Shown piece by piece: positions 8,688 through 15,900 of a stretch of DNA of 29,405 nucleotides. Numbering within the stretch: the first letter of the stretch is position 1; each line of letters starts with the position of its first letter. Source of the DNA: Dehalococcoidia bacterium UBA1123. GTDB lineage: Bacteria > Chloroflexota > Dehalococcoidia > Lucifugimonadales > UBA1123. The position numbers and the translations under genes are program-made. Under the pieces are notes generated by a model, which saw nothing but the letters and a program-made list of their open reading frames with translations, was not told where the DNA came from and ran no database searches. The stretch lies in contig DCAW01000023.1 in the NCBI GenBank assembly GCA_002313895.1, positions 1 to 29,405 on the forward strand, read 5' to 3'.

Positions 8688-8729
8688 AGAATTGAACAGG
8701 GGCGGCAAATGCCGCCCCTGTTCAATTCT
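8688..8729. terminator. Perfect 20-bp hairpin between convergent genes
   Basis: Two perfectly complementary 20-base arms (8688-8707 and 8710-8729), GC-rich near the loop and AT-rich at the base, lie between the ends of the class III aminotransferase (plus) and htrA (minus). The arms are symmetrical, so transcripts from either side would form the same hairpin. The T stretches are short (TTCAATTCT in each direction), but position and strength make a bidirectional terminator very likely. Confidence 0.85.
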
Positions 8730-8751
8730 ACTTATTTGGTGAACGCTCGGA

Positions 8752-9891
8752 TTATGTGTCGGGCCACGGGTCCAACGTCAACCAAAGCTCGACGTTTTGG
8801 CTATCGCGATAGACGGAAAGTTTAACTTCGTCTCCTGGACTTTTAGAGTTAAGATAGCTGACCATGTCGTCGATTGATCCGATGATCCTGCCGTCGATGG
8901 CGGTGATGATGTCGCCTTTTTCATCTCCAGGAAACGAGAAGAACGGGTCAAGCCCAGCTCTGGACGCCGGACTGAGCTTGCTGACTCTTGACACATACAC
9001 GCCTTTGGGGAACCCAAAAGTCTCTGTCATCTCTTTGCTGACCGGCTGGCCCGCTATACCAATCCACGGTCTCCTGACCTCCGCTGATATTTTCAGTTGG
9101 GGAAGCAGGCTAATCACCGTGTTGCTAGGCACAGCAAATCCAATCCGAAACTCTCCGATTTGGTTGCCAAGATCCCCGGTCCGCACCGACGAATTGATTC
9201 CAATTACTTCGCCTTCAGCATTCAGGAGTGGCCCTCCAGAGTTTCCAGGATTGAGCGGCGCATCGGTTTGAATCATATCTGGAATAGGCCGTTGAAGGAC
9301 GCTGCTCAAGCCTCTCCCTGTGCCGCTCACAACGCCAACGCCGATGGAGTTGAATTGCCGAAACGGACTGCCGATTGCGACCGCCAGTTGGCCGGGACGA
9401 ACTTTCGACGAATCCGCCAGCGCCAGCGGCTCGATGCCTCGGATTTCGTCAGGATCAACCTTTATGATGGCCAGGTCGTCCGCGGGACTGGTTCCGAGTT
9501 TCACTGCGTCGATCTCGCGACCATCAGACAATTGAACCGTGATGTCAGTGGCAGTGTCGACGACATGGTGATTCGTGACGATGTGTCCCTCGGTGTCGAT
9601 GAGGAACCCCGAACCCGTCCCAGAACCGGGCAGGCGGATCCTTCCGAAACTTCGCGAAATGTGAATCTCGACCACGGCGGGGCTGGCCTCATCAAATAAC
9701 TGTGTCACTAGCGACTGGTCATAAAGAACCGGACCCAACTCATTAGACCAACCCAACGGCGATGCGAACACAAGGCCAACGACGAATCCGAGAGCTATCC
9801 CAATTGTGAGCATGCCGATCAGCGCATTTTTCGATACTGAGCTTTTTCTTTCGGATGTATTGGCGGCGGTCTGGAAGTCTCGATACTCCAT
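8752..9891 (-). CDS. HtrA/DegP-type serine protease, membrane anchored
   Basis: Trypsin-like protease with one PDZ domain, handling damaged proteins outside the membrane. From the chosen ATG it has 379 residues: a short cytoplasmic N-terminus, one membrane helix (about 22-44, ALIGMLTIGIALGFVVGLVFA), the protease domain and a C-terminal PDZ domain (about 275-370). The catalytic triad is complete: H109 in TNHHVVD, D139 in DDLAIIKV, and S218 in GNSGGPLL. A TTG four codons upstream is also open, but GGAG six bases ahead of this ATG favours the shorter form. The gene stands alone, with its own promoter and a structured leader, and ends at a hairpin shared with the aminotransferase gene. Confidence 0.93.
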   Translation of the reverse strand: MEYRDFQTAANTSERKSSVSKNALIGMLTIGIALGFVVGLVFASPLGWSNELGPVLYDQSLVTQLFDEASPAVVEIHISRSFGRIRLPGSGTGSGFLIDTEGHIVTNHHVVDTATDITVQLSDGREIDAVKLGTSPADDLAIIKVDPDEIRGIEPLALADSSKVRPGQLAVAIGSPFRQFNSIGVGVVSGTGRGLSSVLQRPIPDMIQTDAPLNPGNSGGPLLNAEGEVIGINSSVRTGDLGNQIGEFRIGFAVPSNTVISLLPQLKISAEVRRPWIGIAGQPVSKEMTETFGFPKGVYVSRVSKLSPASRAGLDPFFSFPGDEKGDIITAIDGRIIGSIDDMVSYLNSKSPGDEVKLSVYRDSQNVELWLTLDPWPDT

Positions 9892-9906
9892 GCAGCGCTC
9901 CAATAA

Positions 9907-9935
9907 CCGACCCGCTGGGGTCGGCGAATTTTTTT
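9907..9935 (+). terminator. Terminator-shaped hairpin at the htrA leader, plus orientation
   Basis: CCGACCC and GGGTCGG (9907-9913, 9918-9924) enclose GCTG and are followed on the plus strand by CGAA and seven T (9929-9935), the form of an intrinsic terminator. No plus-strand gene precedes it; htrA lies there on the other strand. Read on the minus strand, the same hairpin sits six bases before the GGAG ribosome site of htrA (9898-9901), so it may instead shape htrA translation. Confidence 0.5.
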
Positions 9936-9951
9936 ATTAGACGCAGAAAAC

Positions 9952-9968
9952 GCCTGAACGTCTCAGGC
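9952..9968 (-). promoter_or_regulatory. Small leader hairpin of htrA
   Basis: On the minus strand GCCTGA-GACGT-TCAGGC forms a six-pair stem followed by GTTTTCT, a few bases after the predicted start of the htrA transcript. With the hairpin at 9907-9924 it gives the leader of roughly 80 bases two stems. Function is unknown; mRNA stabilisation or attenuation are both possible. Confidence 0.35.
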
Positions 9969-9979
9969 TGTTCATGTGG

Positions 9980-10007
9980 ATTATAACGTCTCGATGCACC
10001 ATAACGT
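9980..10007 (-). promoter_or_regulatory. htrA promoter with repeated ACGTTAT
   Basis: A perfect TATAAT (9980-9985, minus strand) lies about 90 bases before the htrA ATG. The -35 position has no TTGACA; instead the word ACGTTAT occurs twice, over the -10 (9983-9989) and 18 bases further up (10001-10007). The repeat spacing equals the usual -35/-10 spacing, so this may be a promoter read with an activator or an alternative sigma factor. Confidence 0.5.
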
Positions 10008-10119
10008 TACATTGGACGAGTAATACTGGTTTTCAATCGTTCCTGCAACCAGCGCATCTAATCTCGCAAGCCCTGGGAAACGGCTCGAATCTCAGGCTGA
10101 GACCCCAACAGGAGAGGTT

Positions 10120-10602
10120 ATGTTCAGTTTTATGAAGAGTCTGGCGCTCATTGGCGCAGCTGCGTTGACATTCGTCCCTTTAGCTTGTCAGGCCGGCGAA
10201 ACGCAAGAGACTCCAGCCTCCGGCGCCGCGCCGCAGGTTCCGGCGTTGGCGGCGCCGCCAACGCCAATCCCGCCGACGCCAGTTCCATCAACTCCGGTTC
10301 CAGCACAATCTGCGTTCGTGAAGCCAACGCAGACTGTGGAAGAGAAACTAAAGTTGCAGCCGAGCGTAACCGAACTTGTGTCGCCGACGCCCGACCCTCT
10401 GAACACTCCAATCCCAACCCCTGATCTAAGGAGCGCACCGATGAGGTTGACATTTGGTTGGGATCAAACCGATTTCACCAAGCATTCTGTGCCGTTCTCT
10501 GAAATACGATCCGGCGGTCCACCCCGCGATGGCATTCCGCTCATCGACGTTCCAATATTCCTACCTGTCGGCGACACTCCTGATTACCTGAACGACAAAT
10601 AA
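10120..10602 (+). CDS. N-terminal part of interrupted DUF3179 lipoprotein
   Basis: These 160 residues are the front half of a DUF3179 lipoprotein gene that is cut by an in-frame TAA at 10600-10602. A signal peptide (MKSLALIGAAALTFVPLAC) ends in a lipobox with C23, predicting a lipid-anchored protein outside the membrane. A Pro/Thr-rich linker follows (about 40-110), then the start of the DUF3179 domain (GGPPRDGIPLIDVPIFLPV, near 131-150). AGGAGAGGTT precedes the ATG. The next codons, in the same frame, continue the domain without loss (PVVTLEING), so the stop looks like a single changed base, probably GAA or GAG to TAA. DUF3179 has no established function. Confidence 0.85.
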   Translation: MFSFMKSLALIGAAALTFVPLACQAGETQETPASGAAPQVPALAAPPTPIPPTPVPSTPVPAQSAFVKPTQTVEEKLKLQPSVTELVSPTPDPLNTPIPTPDLRSAPMRLTFGWDQTDFTKHSVPFSEIRSGGPPRDGIPLIDVPIFLPVGDTPDYLNDK

Positions 10603-10605
10603 CCG

Positions 10606-11496
10606 GTGGTGACACTGGAGATCAACGGCGACTCAAAAGCGTATCCCGTTGCAATCCTGATGTGGCACGAGATCGTCAACGACGAGGTTGGAGGCGTGCC
10701 GGTGACAGTCACATTCTGCCCGCTTTGCAACATTGCAATCGTATTTGACCGGAGAATCGGCGACGTTGTGTACGATTTTGGAACATCTGGCAATCTTCGG
10801 AAGTCCGATCTCGTGATCTGGGACCGTCAAACGGAGTCATGGTGGCAACAGATCACCGGCGAGGCCATTGTCGGTGAGTTGACAGGCATGAAATTGACCA
10901 CAATTCCAGCGCCGATGGTATCTTGGTCAGATTTTAAGGAAGCCACTTCAGACAGTCTGTTACTTTCCAGAGACACCGGATTCGGGCGGAACTATAATAG
11001 CGCACCCTCCGGCGGTTACGGTGACCTGGACAACAGGCCATTCCTGTTCTCAGGCCAGATCGACAGCAAGCTGCCAGCTATGGAACGAGTAGTCGGCATG
11101 GATTGGGTAAGTTCCGGGGTGGCCTATCCCATCTCGCTGTTCGAGTCTGTCCCGATTGTCAACGACACGGTGGCCGACCAGGACATTGTAATATTCCTTA
11201 TGCCGGATACGGATTCAGGATTTAACGCATTCAATTCCACCGAAGCCAGAGTCATTGGCTCGACCGCCGTTTACGATCCGAATTTGAATGACCAGAAACT
11301 GACATTCAAGATCGAGTCTGAAAACATAGGGGACGAACAGACTGGCTCCATAAGGAATATGTTCCGCGAGGCAGCCACGGGCGAATTGGAAGGTGATCGG
11401 TTAGCAGCAGTCGTTCATGCAAACCAGAAGTGGTTTGCATGGTCGGCATTCTTTCCAGATTCAGAGTTGCGAACGGCAGATTTCTTCGGCTCCTGA
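10606..11496 (+). CDS. C-terminal part of interrupted DUF3179 protein
   Basis: This stretch of 296 residues carries most of the DUF3179 domain: LEINGDSKAYPVAILMWHEIVND, then PVTVTFCPLCNIAIVFDRR with the conserved CPLCN motif, and later the segments FGTSGNLRKSDLVIWDRQTESWWQQITGEAIVG and LSRDTGFGRNYN. It has the same reading frame as the preceding part and starts one codon after its TAA. The GTG at 10606 could serve as a start, but no ribosome site precedes it and such a product would lack the signal peptide and the first strand of the domain. I read it as the second half of one broken gene, unless the stop is an assembly error or is read through. Confidence 0.85.
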   Translation: MVTLEINGDSKAYPVAILMWHEIVNDEVGGVPVTVTFCPLCNIAIVFDRRIGDVVYDFGTSGNLRKSDLVIWDRQTESWWQQITGEAIVGELTGMKLTTIPAPMVSWSDFKEATSDSLLLSRDTGFGRNYNSAPSGGYGDLDNRPFLFSGQIDSKLPAMERVVGMDWVSSGVAYPISLFESVPIVNDTVADQDIVIFLMPDTDSGFNAFNSTEARVIGSTAVYDPNLNDQKLTFKIESENIGDEQTGSIRNMFREAATGELEGDRLAAVVHANQKWFAWSAFFPDSELRTADFFGS

Positions 11497-11524
11497 AGCG
11501 CAAGTTAAACTGATGAACACAGGG

Positions 11525-11545
11525 TTGGATGTGAAAATCATCCAA
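11525..11545. terminator. Weak hairpin between convergent DUF3179 and hemQ genes
   Basis: TTGGATG and CATCCAA enclose TGAAAAT, a seven-pair stem in the 64 bases between the two convergent stop codons. No clear T run follows on either strand, so a terminator role rests mainly on position. Confidence 0.4.
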
Positions 11546-11560
11546 TCTAGTTTGCGTATC

Positions 11561-12259
11561 TTAACCTCCGAGGCTGTCCAGGGTGTCGTCGAAAGACCGG
11601 CGTATGGCCGTGAATATCGGCACATCCCGCAGTGTGTATAGGCTCGTTTCAGTCGCTCGGAGGTCCATCACAAGATCGACGAAATCCGACGGACTATCGG
11701 TCTCGAACGCGACCACGAACTCCTGGTCATCCAAGCCAAATGAGTACGTGGTGTTGATTTTGACAGACGGATACTTGTGTCCGGTATTGATGTGGGTCAT
11801 CATCATCCGTTGGCGTTCCTCAGAGGGCAGAACGTACCACTCCCGGGTCTTGAGAAATGGATAGACCACAAAGTATTTTGCTTCCCCAGGCCTGATGCGG
11901 ACGCTGGTCCCTTCCTGGCCCTCGTGCCGATGTTCGCCGACGTACTGGGACCGGCGAGTCATTGCCAGATACGAGTATGGCTGTTGAAGGTATCTTCCCA
12001 TCTGCGTCTTATATACACTGGTCATCATATCCTGAAGTTCTTCCAGAGTGTCGCACGCCTGCCATAGAAGGAAGTCGGCGTCGCCCCGAATCCCCACCAT
12101 GCTGAAACTTCTGATGAACATATGCGTCGAGCACTCATCGACTACCGCAGATAGCTCTCTTTTGCCGTCGGTGCGTTCCTGCTCTGAGAGAAATCGCCAC
12201 TCTGGGGCGACTTTGAAAAAATTGAACTTGACGAACTGCCTGCGTTCGGACTCGGCCAT
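11561..12259 (-). CDS. hemQ: Coproheme decarboxylase / chlorite dismutase family (HemQ)
   Basis: Member of the chlorite dismutase fold, 232 residues. HemQ oxidatively removes two carboxyl groups from coprohaem III to give haem b, the last step of the coproporphyrin route. The diagnostic block YFVVYPFLKTREWY (about 129-142) contains the family's conserved tyrosine (probably Y133), and the proximal haem ligand is most likely H156 in RMMMTHINTGHKY, followed by the signature SFGLDDQEFVVAFE (173-186). A perfect AGGAGGTG precedes the ATG. It is divergent from tatA, each with its own promoter. Chlorite-degrading enzymes belong to the same family; HemQ is preferred because of the KTREWY region and the absence of chlorate-metabolism neighbours. 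Confidence 0.9.
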   Translation of the reverse strand: MAESERRQFVKFNFFKVAPEWRFLSEQERTDGKRELSAVVDECSTHMFIRSFSMVGIRGDADFLLWQACDTLEELQDMMTSVYKTQMGRYLQQPYSYLAMTRRSQYVGEHRHEGQEGTSVRIRPGEAKYFVVYPFLKTREWYVLPSEERQRMMMTHINTGHKYPSVKINTTYSFGLDDQEFVVAFETDSPSDFVDLVMDLRATETSLYTLRDVPIFTAIRRSFDDTLDSLGG

Positions 12260-12288
12260 CCATACACCTCCTAAAGGTAACGGTGGAT

Positions 12289-12294
12289 ATTATA
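12289..12294 (-). promoter_or_regulatory. -10 element of hemQ
   Basis: A perfect TATAAT on the minus strand, about 30 bases before the hemQ ATG, predicts a leader of about 20 bases just long enough for its AGGAGGTG site. No good -35 is visible at 16-18 bases, so the element may depend on an activator. Confidence 0.5.
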
Positions 12295-12319
12295 GAGGAT
12301 TTCGGACCCGCAATCCGAA

Positions 12320-12348
12320 TTGACCGGTGTGGGCGTACTCGCTATGAT
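12320..12348 (+). promoter_or_regulatory. tatA promoter
   Basis: TTGACC (12320-12325) and TATGAT (12343-12348) are separated by 17 bases, a near-consensus housekeeping promoter. The transcript would start near 12355, about 30 bases before the tatA ATG, with AAGGAG in between. Confidence 0.75.
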
Positions 12349-12385
12349 GTAAGGGGAAAATAAACCAGTTTCCAAGGAGCGGAAT

Positions 12386-12607
12386 ATGGGGTTCGTGCGC
12401 GGAATCGGCCCAATGGAACTCATCATTATCCTAGTCATTGTGATGATCATTTTTGGGGTCGGCAGGCTAACCGAAATCGGCAGCGTTCTCGGACGCTCGA
12501 TCAGGGAATTCCGAAACTCGGTGCAAGGCGACGACTCGACAGCCTCCGAAAATGAGTCAGAGGACGGTTCCTCCAAGCAGAAGGTCGGCCCAGGAAACCA
12601 GCAGTAG
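12386..12607 (+). CDS. tatA: Sec-independent translocase protein TatA
   Basis: Small Tat pore-forming subunit of 73 residues. The N-terminal membrane helix (about 9-25, PMELIIILVIVMIIFGV) is followed by the hinge and amphipathic helix (GRLTEIGSVLGRSIREFRNSV) and a charged, disordered C-terminus, the standard TatA layout. The hinge reads FGVGRLTEIG in place of FGPxKLPEIG. AAGGAG precedes the ATG. The gene has its own promoter and an intrinsic terminator, so it is a single-gene unit, separate from the tatB-tatC pair that faces it. This allows TatA to be made in excess over TatBC, as the mechanism requires. Confidence 0.92.
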   Translation: MGFVRGIGPMELIIILVIVMIIFGVGRLTEIGSVLGRSIREFRNSVQGDDSTASENESEDGSSKQKVGPGNQQ

Positions 12608-12647
12608 AATCGACGCGCCATTAGGCGCTGAAGTTGGAACCAAACGA

Positions 12648-12679
12648 AGAGACGCGGGTATTTCGCGTCTCTTTTTTTT
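12648..12679 (+). terminator. Intrinsic terminator of tatA
   Basis: AGAGACGCG (12648-12656) pairs with CGCGTCTCT (12664-12672) around a seven-base loop and is followed by seven T (12673-12679). It stands about 40 bases after the tatA stop. The T run overlaps the stop codon of tatC, which comes from the other side. Confidence 0.93.
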
Positions 12680-13436
12680 AGCTCTCGGTATCCAAGTTCA
12701 TGTCTGGCGCCGGGCGACCTCGATATGCCAGTTTCGCCAGCCAGATGCCAAGTTCGTAGAGAATTATTATCGGCGCGGCCACAAATGTCTGGTTTATGGG
12801 GTCAAATGTCGGCGTGATGATCGCTCCGAGGATGAATGCCGCCACAACGGCCCAACGCCTCTGACGAGCGAGGAATCTGGGTGTCACCACGCCAATTTTC
12901 GCCAGAAAGAATATCACAACCGGCGTCTCAAATATGACGCCCATCCAAAACAACAACGACAGCATCAGGTTTACATAGTTGCCGATTCGGATGTAAGGAG
13001 TGGCAACGTCGCTGCCAAATGTGAGTAGGAACGTGACCATCGGCGGGAAAAGGATTCGGTAACCGAAAGCTGCGCCGATGACGAACACGATCAGGCTGAT
13101 AGGGAGCATCGCGTACAAATATTTTCGTTCTTTGGGGTTGAGCCCAGGCGCGACGAACATCACGACTTGGTACAGAACGAAGGGCAGGGAGGCGAAAAGA
13201 CCGACGAGCAAGGACGCTTTGGCGGCGATTCCCAGAAATTCGGTGAGATCAGTGTAGATTGGTTTTCCGTTGGGAATGTCCACGAATCCCTCAGCAGGTC
13301 CCATCAAAAGTATGAGAATATGCTCATGGAAAATGAACGCGATTACCGTCGTCACAAACACAGAACCGGCGGCCCACGTCATGCGCCTTCTCAGTTCCAG
13401 CAGGTGATCTCGAATCGGGAGCGATTGACGGTTCAT
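12678..13436 (-). CDS. tatC: Sec-independent translocase protein TatC
   Basis: Tat receptor subunit that binds twin-arginine signal peptides together with TatB. It has 252 residues and six predicted membrane helices, beginning with the typical HLLELRRRM (11-19) before helix 1. The first periplasmic loop ends in a conserved segment (LTEFLGIAAKASLLVGL), followed by PFVLYQVVMFVAPGLNPKER, and near the end stands GAIITPTFDPINQ, matching the family's ITPxxDxxxQ motif. Its ATG overlaps the tatB TGA (ATGA), so the two are translationally coupled. It converges with tatA at a terminator whose T run overlaps its own stop codon. Confidence 0.94.
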   Translation of the reverse strand: MNRQSLPIRDHLLELRRRMTWAAGSVFVTTVIAFIFHEHILILLMGPAEGFVDIPNGKPIYTDLTEFLGIAAKASLLVGLFASLPFVLYQVVMFVAPGLNPKERKYLYAMLPISLIVFVIGAAFGYRILFPPMVTFLLTFGSDVATPYIRIGNYVNLMLSLLFWMGVIFETPVVIFFLAKIGVVTPRFLARQRRWAVVAAFILGAIITPTFDPINQTFVAAPIIILYELGIWLAKLAYRGRPAPDMNLDTES

Positions 13437-13792
13437 GTCTTCGGTGGCTCTTCCGGAGGCTTGCTGGGTATCGGTGGAGAGGTCCGCGCCGGTTGGTGCG
13501 ACACGGGTCCTTCGGACACTTCTTGGCTTGCGTCTGCGCCTTCTTTTGGTGTGTGCGATTGAGTCGGTCTCGTGACCCCCTGCGTTGGCCCTGGCGCCTC
13601 ATCGTTGTAGATGATCTTGATATCGTCGTCTTCAATTACTACTTGAGGCAACTCGGAGGCCAGTTTTCGCCCCTCACGAACCAACTTGCCCAACATCCTT
13701 GCGGCATCAACCATGCGCTCGGGCCCCAGGAATATGAAGGCCAGGACCAAAATGAGCAATATTTCCATCGTCCCCATACCGAGGAAACTCAT
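13433..13792 (-). CDS. tatB: TatB-like Tat translocase subunit
   Basis: TatA/B-family protein of 119 residues: an N-terminal membrane helix (about 4-22, LGMGTMEILLILVLAFIFL), the hinge GPERM, then an amphipathic helix (VDAARMLGKLVREGRKLASEL) and a long proline-rich tail. The tail and direct coupling to tatC indicate the TatB role, although TatA and TatB are hard to separate by sequence alone. The ATG at 13792 is preferred to an upstream in-frame start because GGGAGG stands about seven bases before it and the membrane helix then begins close to the N-terminus. It starts two bases after the maf stop. Confidence 0.87.
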   Translation of the reverse strand: MSFLGMGTMEILLILVLAFIFLGPERMVDAARMLGKLVREGRKLASELPQVVIEDDDIKIIYNDEAPGPTQGVTRPTQSHTPKEGADASQEVSEGPVSHQPARTSPPIPSKPPEEPPKT

Positions 13793-13794
13793 AT

Positions 13795-14466
13795 CTAGGC
13801 CTCCCGACAACCCAACTCGCACCCATCGCATCGATCAAAGTACGGCACGCGCAATCTGGGGTGAAGCTTCAAAACCGTGCCAACCTTCTCCATCAAACTA
13901 ACTACGGTGCACAAAGGTAATCCAACTACGTTGAGATAACACCCATCCACTTTTGTGACCGGATTGAAGGGCATGTCTTGCACGCCGTATGCTCCAGCCC
14001 GATCCATCGGAGTCCCGGAATCTAAGTACAATTCCATCTCCGATTCTAAAAAATCCCTGACATGGACTGACGTTGTCCTGGACGCGGTTACGAAGTTAGC
14101 GCCCATGATGCCGCGAACCGTCACGCCTGTTACTACGCTGTGGACCCGACCTTGGAGTTTTTGAAGCATATGCTTGGCTTCAGGTCTCGTTGCGGGCTTT
14201 CCCATGACTTCGCCATCCAGAACAACGGTTGTGTCGGCGGCGAGTATTGTTCCAACGATGCCATTAACCATCGAAGCTTCGGCTTTCTCTCGCGACAATC
14301 TGGACACGTACTCTTCCGGGGATTCTCCGGCGTTACGCGGTCCTTCTTCGATGTCCGGACTCAACACTTTTACAAGGTTTTCGACGCCCTGCATGATCTC
14401 CCGACGCCTGGGCGACGATGAAGCCAGAAGTATCGTCGGTAAAGTTTTTCGCGGAGCGCTATTCAT
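13795..14466 (-). CDS. maf: Maf-family nucleotide pyrophosphatase
   Basis: Maf/HAM1-fold house-cleaning enzyme that hydrolyses non-standard or canonical nucleoside triphosphates to monophosphates; 223 residues from the chosen start. Motifs: LASSSPRRREI (14-24), the catalytic aspartate D78 in AADTTVVLDG, GKPATRPEA (89-97) and the late AGAYGVQD (about 168-175). The start at 14466 overlaps the upstream gene's TGA as ATGA; a longer open frame would overlap that gene further. The C-terminus ends in a small cysteine-rich tail (CDGCELGC), which I do not know from standard Maf proteins. It lies between the methyltransferase and tatB in one transcription unit. Confidence 0.9.
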   Translation of the reverse strand: MNSAPRKTLPTILLASSSPRRREIMQGVENLVKVLSPDIEEGPRNAGESPEEYVSRLSREKAEASMVNGIVGTILAADTTVVLDGEVMGKPATRPEAKHMLQKLQGRVHSVVTGVTVRGIMGANFVTASRTTSVHVRDFLESEMELYLDSGTPMDRAGAYGVQDMPFNPVTKVDGCYLNVVGLPLCTVVSLMEKVGTVLKLHPRLRVPYFDRCDGCELGCREA

Positions 14467-15701
14467 AAACTGGCCCGAGTCATGGTCGCCACGCACTCGA
14501 CATGGTACGTCTGAGGAAACATATCCACTGGCTCTACGGAGTCAACTTTGTAGCCGCCTTCTGCAAGTATGTCCAGGTCTCGGGCCAACGATGGCGGGTC
14601 GCAGGACACGTAGGCAACACGCCGCGGCCCAAGTTCCAACAGGGCGTCCAACGTTCCGGGGTGGCATCCGACTCTCGGCGGATCCAGAATCACTGCGTCT
14701 GGCGTCGACTGAAGATTCGCTTCCTCTTCCAGCATTCCGAGGGCGTCCTCGGTTCGGGCTTCGATAAACACGATATTTTCAAGCCCCTTTGCATTTTCCC
14801 AGGCATCGGAAACTGCGGCGCTTGACTCCTCAATCGCGATAGCGCGAGCCACGTAAGGGGCGAGCAGGATGGCAAATACCCCAACGCCCGCGTATGCGTC
14901 TACAACAGTCTCGTTGCCGCTCAATTCAAGTCTTTCTTTGACTAGATTCACCAAATTTTCTGCCTGAGCGGTGTTGACTTGAAAAAACGAGGGAGACGCG
15001 ACCTTGAAGTCTCGGCCAAGCAGGTTTTCGTGATAGTGCTTCTGTCCAGAGGCAAGGGCGATGTCTGAGTTTTGGAACGTGGGTTGAATCAATCTGTCGC
15101 CCGTGTTGGTCCCAACCCGCACCGACAGGTTGGACGTTTCTCCCGCTTTGTCCTGCAATTCGGTGATAGCTTCGTTTATTTTTGCTCCCATCAACATACA
15201 TTCATCGACACGAGCGAAATGCCGAGTTATTCGATTCGAGAACCCCAGCTGGCCTCCAAATCTCACCGTGAATCTCGCGTGATTTCGGTAATTGAATCGC
15301 TCAGGCGCTGGCATCGTCGGAGACACGGTTACGCCAGCCAGGCTCTGGAACTCTCGAAGTTGTGCGGCGACCGCCTCTTGCTTCAGCGCCAATTGATGTT
15401 CGTATGACACATGCTGCCACTGGCAGCCACTGCACGGCCCATAATACGGGCATGGTGTTGCAACTCGATGCTCTGATGGCCTCAGAACCGTCTCAACCAT
15501 CGCAGATATTATCCGCTGTTTGCGTCGTCGGTACCGATAGATGCGAGCAACGACACGCTCGCCCTCGATTCCACCGAACACGTTGATCGTCTGATCTTCA
15601 AAATCGGCGAGGGTGTCTCCGAGCGGCCCCATCTGGATCAAATCCAGTTCGACCAGCTCGATTTCTTGTTCGCTGGCGGTTTTTTGGACTGAAGATGTCA
15701 T
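14463..15701 (-). CDS. TrmA/RlmD-family (uracil-5-)RNA methyltransferase
   Basis: SAM-dependent enzyme making 5-methyluridine in rRNA or tRNA, 412 residues. An N-terminal TRAM-like domain (about 12-70) is followed by four cysteines that fit the [4Fe-4S] site, C84, C90, C93 and C168. The SAM site includes SFFQVN (238-243) and DAYAGVGVFAILLA (268-281). DPPR is at 340-343, the nucleophile is C367 in YVSCDPPSLARDL, and E402 in HVECVA is the expected base. Whether the target is 23S rRNA or tRNA cannot be decided from sequence. It heads the operon with maf, tatB and tatC, with an ATGA overlap to maf. The ribosome site is weak. Confidence 0.92.
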   Translation of the reverse strand: MTSSVQKTASEQEIELVELDLIQMGPLGDTLADFEDQTINVFGGIEGERVVARIYRYRRRKQRIISAMVETVLRPSEHRVATPCPYYGPCSGCQWQHVSYEHQLALKQEAVAAQLREFQSLAGVTVSPTMPAPERFNYRNHARFTVRFGGQLGFSNRITRHFARVDECMLMGAKINEAITELQDKAGETSNLSVRVGTNTGDRLIQPTFQNSDIALASGQKHYHENLLGRDFKVASPSFFQVNTAQAENLVNLVKERLELSGNETVVDAYAGVGVFAILLAPYVARAIAIEESSAAVSDAWENAKGLENIVFIEARTEDALGMLEEEANLQSTPDAVILDPPRVGCHPGTLDALLELGPRRVAYVSCDPPSLARDLDILAEGGYKVDSVEPVDMFPQTYHVECVATMTRASL

Positions 15702-15814
15702 TTGCCGGTTAATCGCCTGCCTGGTTGGACAATTTTATTGGCAGGAAATCTGCTTGTCGTGTAACCTTGAATCTGGACACAACGGCCGCGTTCGCCAACA
15801 AATAACGCGGCTCC

Positions 15815-15823
15815 ACTATAGCA
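15815..15823 (-). promoter_or_regulatory. Possible extended -10 of the trmA-like/maf/tatBC operon
   Basis: The minus strand reads TGCTATAGT, an extended -10 with TATAGT, about 115 bases before the methyltransferase ATG. It resembles the rpsB promoter core (TGCTATAAT). No clear -35 is present. Confidence 0.4.
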
Positions 15824-15829
15824 TAGCAA

Positions 15830-15857
15830 CCAGCCATGAATTGATGTCCAGCCATGA
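15830..15857. repeat. 10-bp direct repeat around the lipA -35 box
   Basis: CCAGCCATGA occurs at 15830-15839 and again at 15848-15857, with an 18-base period. The two copies flank the TTGATG -35 box of the lipA promoter, the second inside the promoter spacer. Two same-direction copies nearly two helical turns apart suit a dimeric regulator, but no regulator is identified. Confidence 0.5.
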
Positions 15858-15869
15858 GCATCTGATAAT
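15841..15869 (+). promoter_or_regulatory. lipA promoter
   Basis: TTGATG (15841-15846) and GATAAT (15864-15869) are 17 bases apart. Transcription would start near 15877 and give a leader of about 25 bases containing TGGAGG ahead of the ATG. Confidence 0.6.
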
Positions 15870-15900
15870 ATGTCTCTACCATGAGGATAATGGAGGAAAC

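Noticed and set aside
14174..14767. A 197-residue plus-strand frame
   Set aside because: It lies opposite maf and the RNA methyltransferase, both certain, and is a shadow of their codons.
15613..15900. An N-terminal extension of lipA of 96 residues
   Set aside because: It overlaps the divergent methyltransferase gene and the lipA promoter; family homology and the ribosome site begin at 15901.
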